A DNA stretch of 52,090 nucleotides from CAZUQA01 sp964622375. GTDB lineage: Bacteria > Bacillota_I > Bacilli_A > Erysipelotrichales > Erysipelotrichaceae. Positions 51,632-52,090 of the stretch are shown one piece after another (within the stretch, counting starts at the first letter, position 1; each line of letters opens with the position of its first letter). Position numbers and translations under genes: made by a program. The stretch lies in the NCBI GenBank assembly GCA_964622375.1, contig CAZUQA010000036.1, positions 1 to 52,090 on the forward strand, given 5' to 3'. Under the pieces are notes generated by a model that saw nothing but the letters and a program-made list of their open reading frames with translations, had not been told where the DNA came from and made no database searches.

Positions 51632-51662
51632 TTGGTGAGACCGCAGCTTTTTCCAGTATAAT
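51632..51662 (+). promoter_or_regulatory. promoter of the last lipoprotein gene, possibly leaderless
   Basis: TTGGTG (51632-51637), a 19-base gap and TATAAT (51657-51662). The ATG is at 51669, the distance at which transcription itself would begin, and no ribosome binding site is present. Confidence 0.5.
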
Positions 51663-51668
51663 TAAATC

Positions 51669-52090
51669 ATGAAGAGAATATTGTCCGTTCTGCTTTGCCT
51701 GTTATTTTTGTTGGCATGCAACAAAGAAAAGGAAGAAAAACCTCAAGATATTATTGATGAAGAAAAAGATGTCATTTTTTATGATGTGATATACGAAGTC
51801 AGTTACAATCCGGTAACGGAAGAAGCCGATCGTTTCTCCTATATTATTTTTGCCAGGGATGGTACTTTCTACTTCTCGGTCAATCGTTGCGAAATGTTGG
51901 ATGTGGTCGGCGGAACTTTCAGCATTGAAGGCGATATGATTTATGTATTGCCACAGGGGCATGTCTGTGATATGGAAGATATTGGTCAAGAGTGCAGTGA
52001 GAGTGGTTACGGCTTTAAAATAAACAGCCGCGCCGAGTTGATAATACAACTGGGTTATGGATGTATTGCCGAAGAAAGCGTTTTTACGGC
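51669..52090 (+). CDS. hypothetical lipoprotein (cut by the window end)
   Basis: The reading frame from 51669 is open to the window edge (140 complete codons). It has a lipoprotein signal peptide with lipobox LLAC (Cys17) and a charged linker of about 20 residues. A beta-rich domain follows (FYDVIYEVSYNP, FSYIIFARDGTFYFSV, GGTFSIEGDMIYVLP), a pattern found in copper-binding-like or META-type small lipoprotein domains. The antisense frame 51702-52049 is a shadow. Function unknown. Confidence 0.75.
   Translation, partial: MKRILSVLLCLLFLLACNKEKEEKPQDIIDEEKDVIFYDVIYEVSYNPVTEEADRFSYIIFARDGTFYFSVNRCEMLDVVGGTFSIEGDMIYVLPQGHVCDMEDIGQECSESGYGFKINSRAELIIQLGYGCIAEESVFT

Noticed and set aside
51702..52049. 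Antisense open frame of 115 codons
   Set aside because: The plus strand carries a lipoprotein with signal peptide and lipobox through the same stretch; the antisense protein has no start context or motif.

Overview
The window looks like chromosome of an anaerobic, walled, low-to-mid GC member of the Bacillota (Firmicutes). The grounds are Gram-positive style lipoproteins and surface proteins with C-terminal sorting signals, strong AGGAGG-type ribosome binding sites, TTGaca/TATAAT promoters, a DivIC-type division protein, a VanY-type carboxypeptidase, the tmk-holB-PSP1-rsmI cluster, and anaerobe markers (glycyl radical enzyme with its activase, rubredoxin). TGA is used as stop. I cannot name the genus.

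Layout. 0-4.9 kb: a DUF1565 beta-helix lipoprotein (minus), a PrsW-type membrane protease, a GNAT acetyltransferase and three small unknown proteins. 5-19.4 kb is rich in exported proteins: a 7-repeat propeller protein with InlB-type repeats, two Pmp-like beta-helix proteins, and a secreted DUF1565 protein with four fibronectin-like domains. Three of these end in an NTGD sorting signal. A RocB-like M20 peptidase and a MerR-ABC exporter operon with a clear MerR-type operator lie among them. 19.4-23.7 kb: GtrA, an unknown lipoprotein, an AT-rich pair (exported papain-like cysteine peptidase plus exported partner), tRNA-Leu(UAG) and a flavin reductase-like protein.

23.8-28.4 kb: an operon of a DUF350-like membrane protein, a glutathionylspermidine-synthase-like ATP-grasp protein and an unknown protein, then a 43-residue membrane peptide, a Crp/Fnr-type regulator divergent from an ECF S-component-like protein, and a short rubredoxin. 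28.4-38.5 kb is the metabolic core: nicotinamidase-like hydrolase and nicotinate phosphoribosyltransferase (NAD salvage), the YjjI glycyl radical enzyme and YjjW activase, a complete BMP-type nucleoside ABC transporter and a SagB-like nitroreductase.

38.5-52.1 kb is mainly housekeeping: a CDP-alcohol phosphatidyltransferase, DivIC, an ABC pair with a degenerate ATPase, gpmI, tmk, holB, a PSP1/RicT protein, rsmI, VanY, tRNA-Arg(CCU), tag, a DUF3788 protein, a decayed Nif3-like gene, a ferritin-like/VIT1 fusion and a lipoprotein cut by the window end. Many genes have a TATAAT box within about 10-30 bases of the start codon, so leaders are short, and the last gene may be leaderless. Functional calls come from recognising sequence motifs by eye; no search was run.
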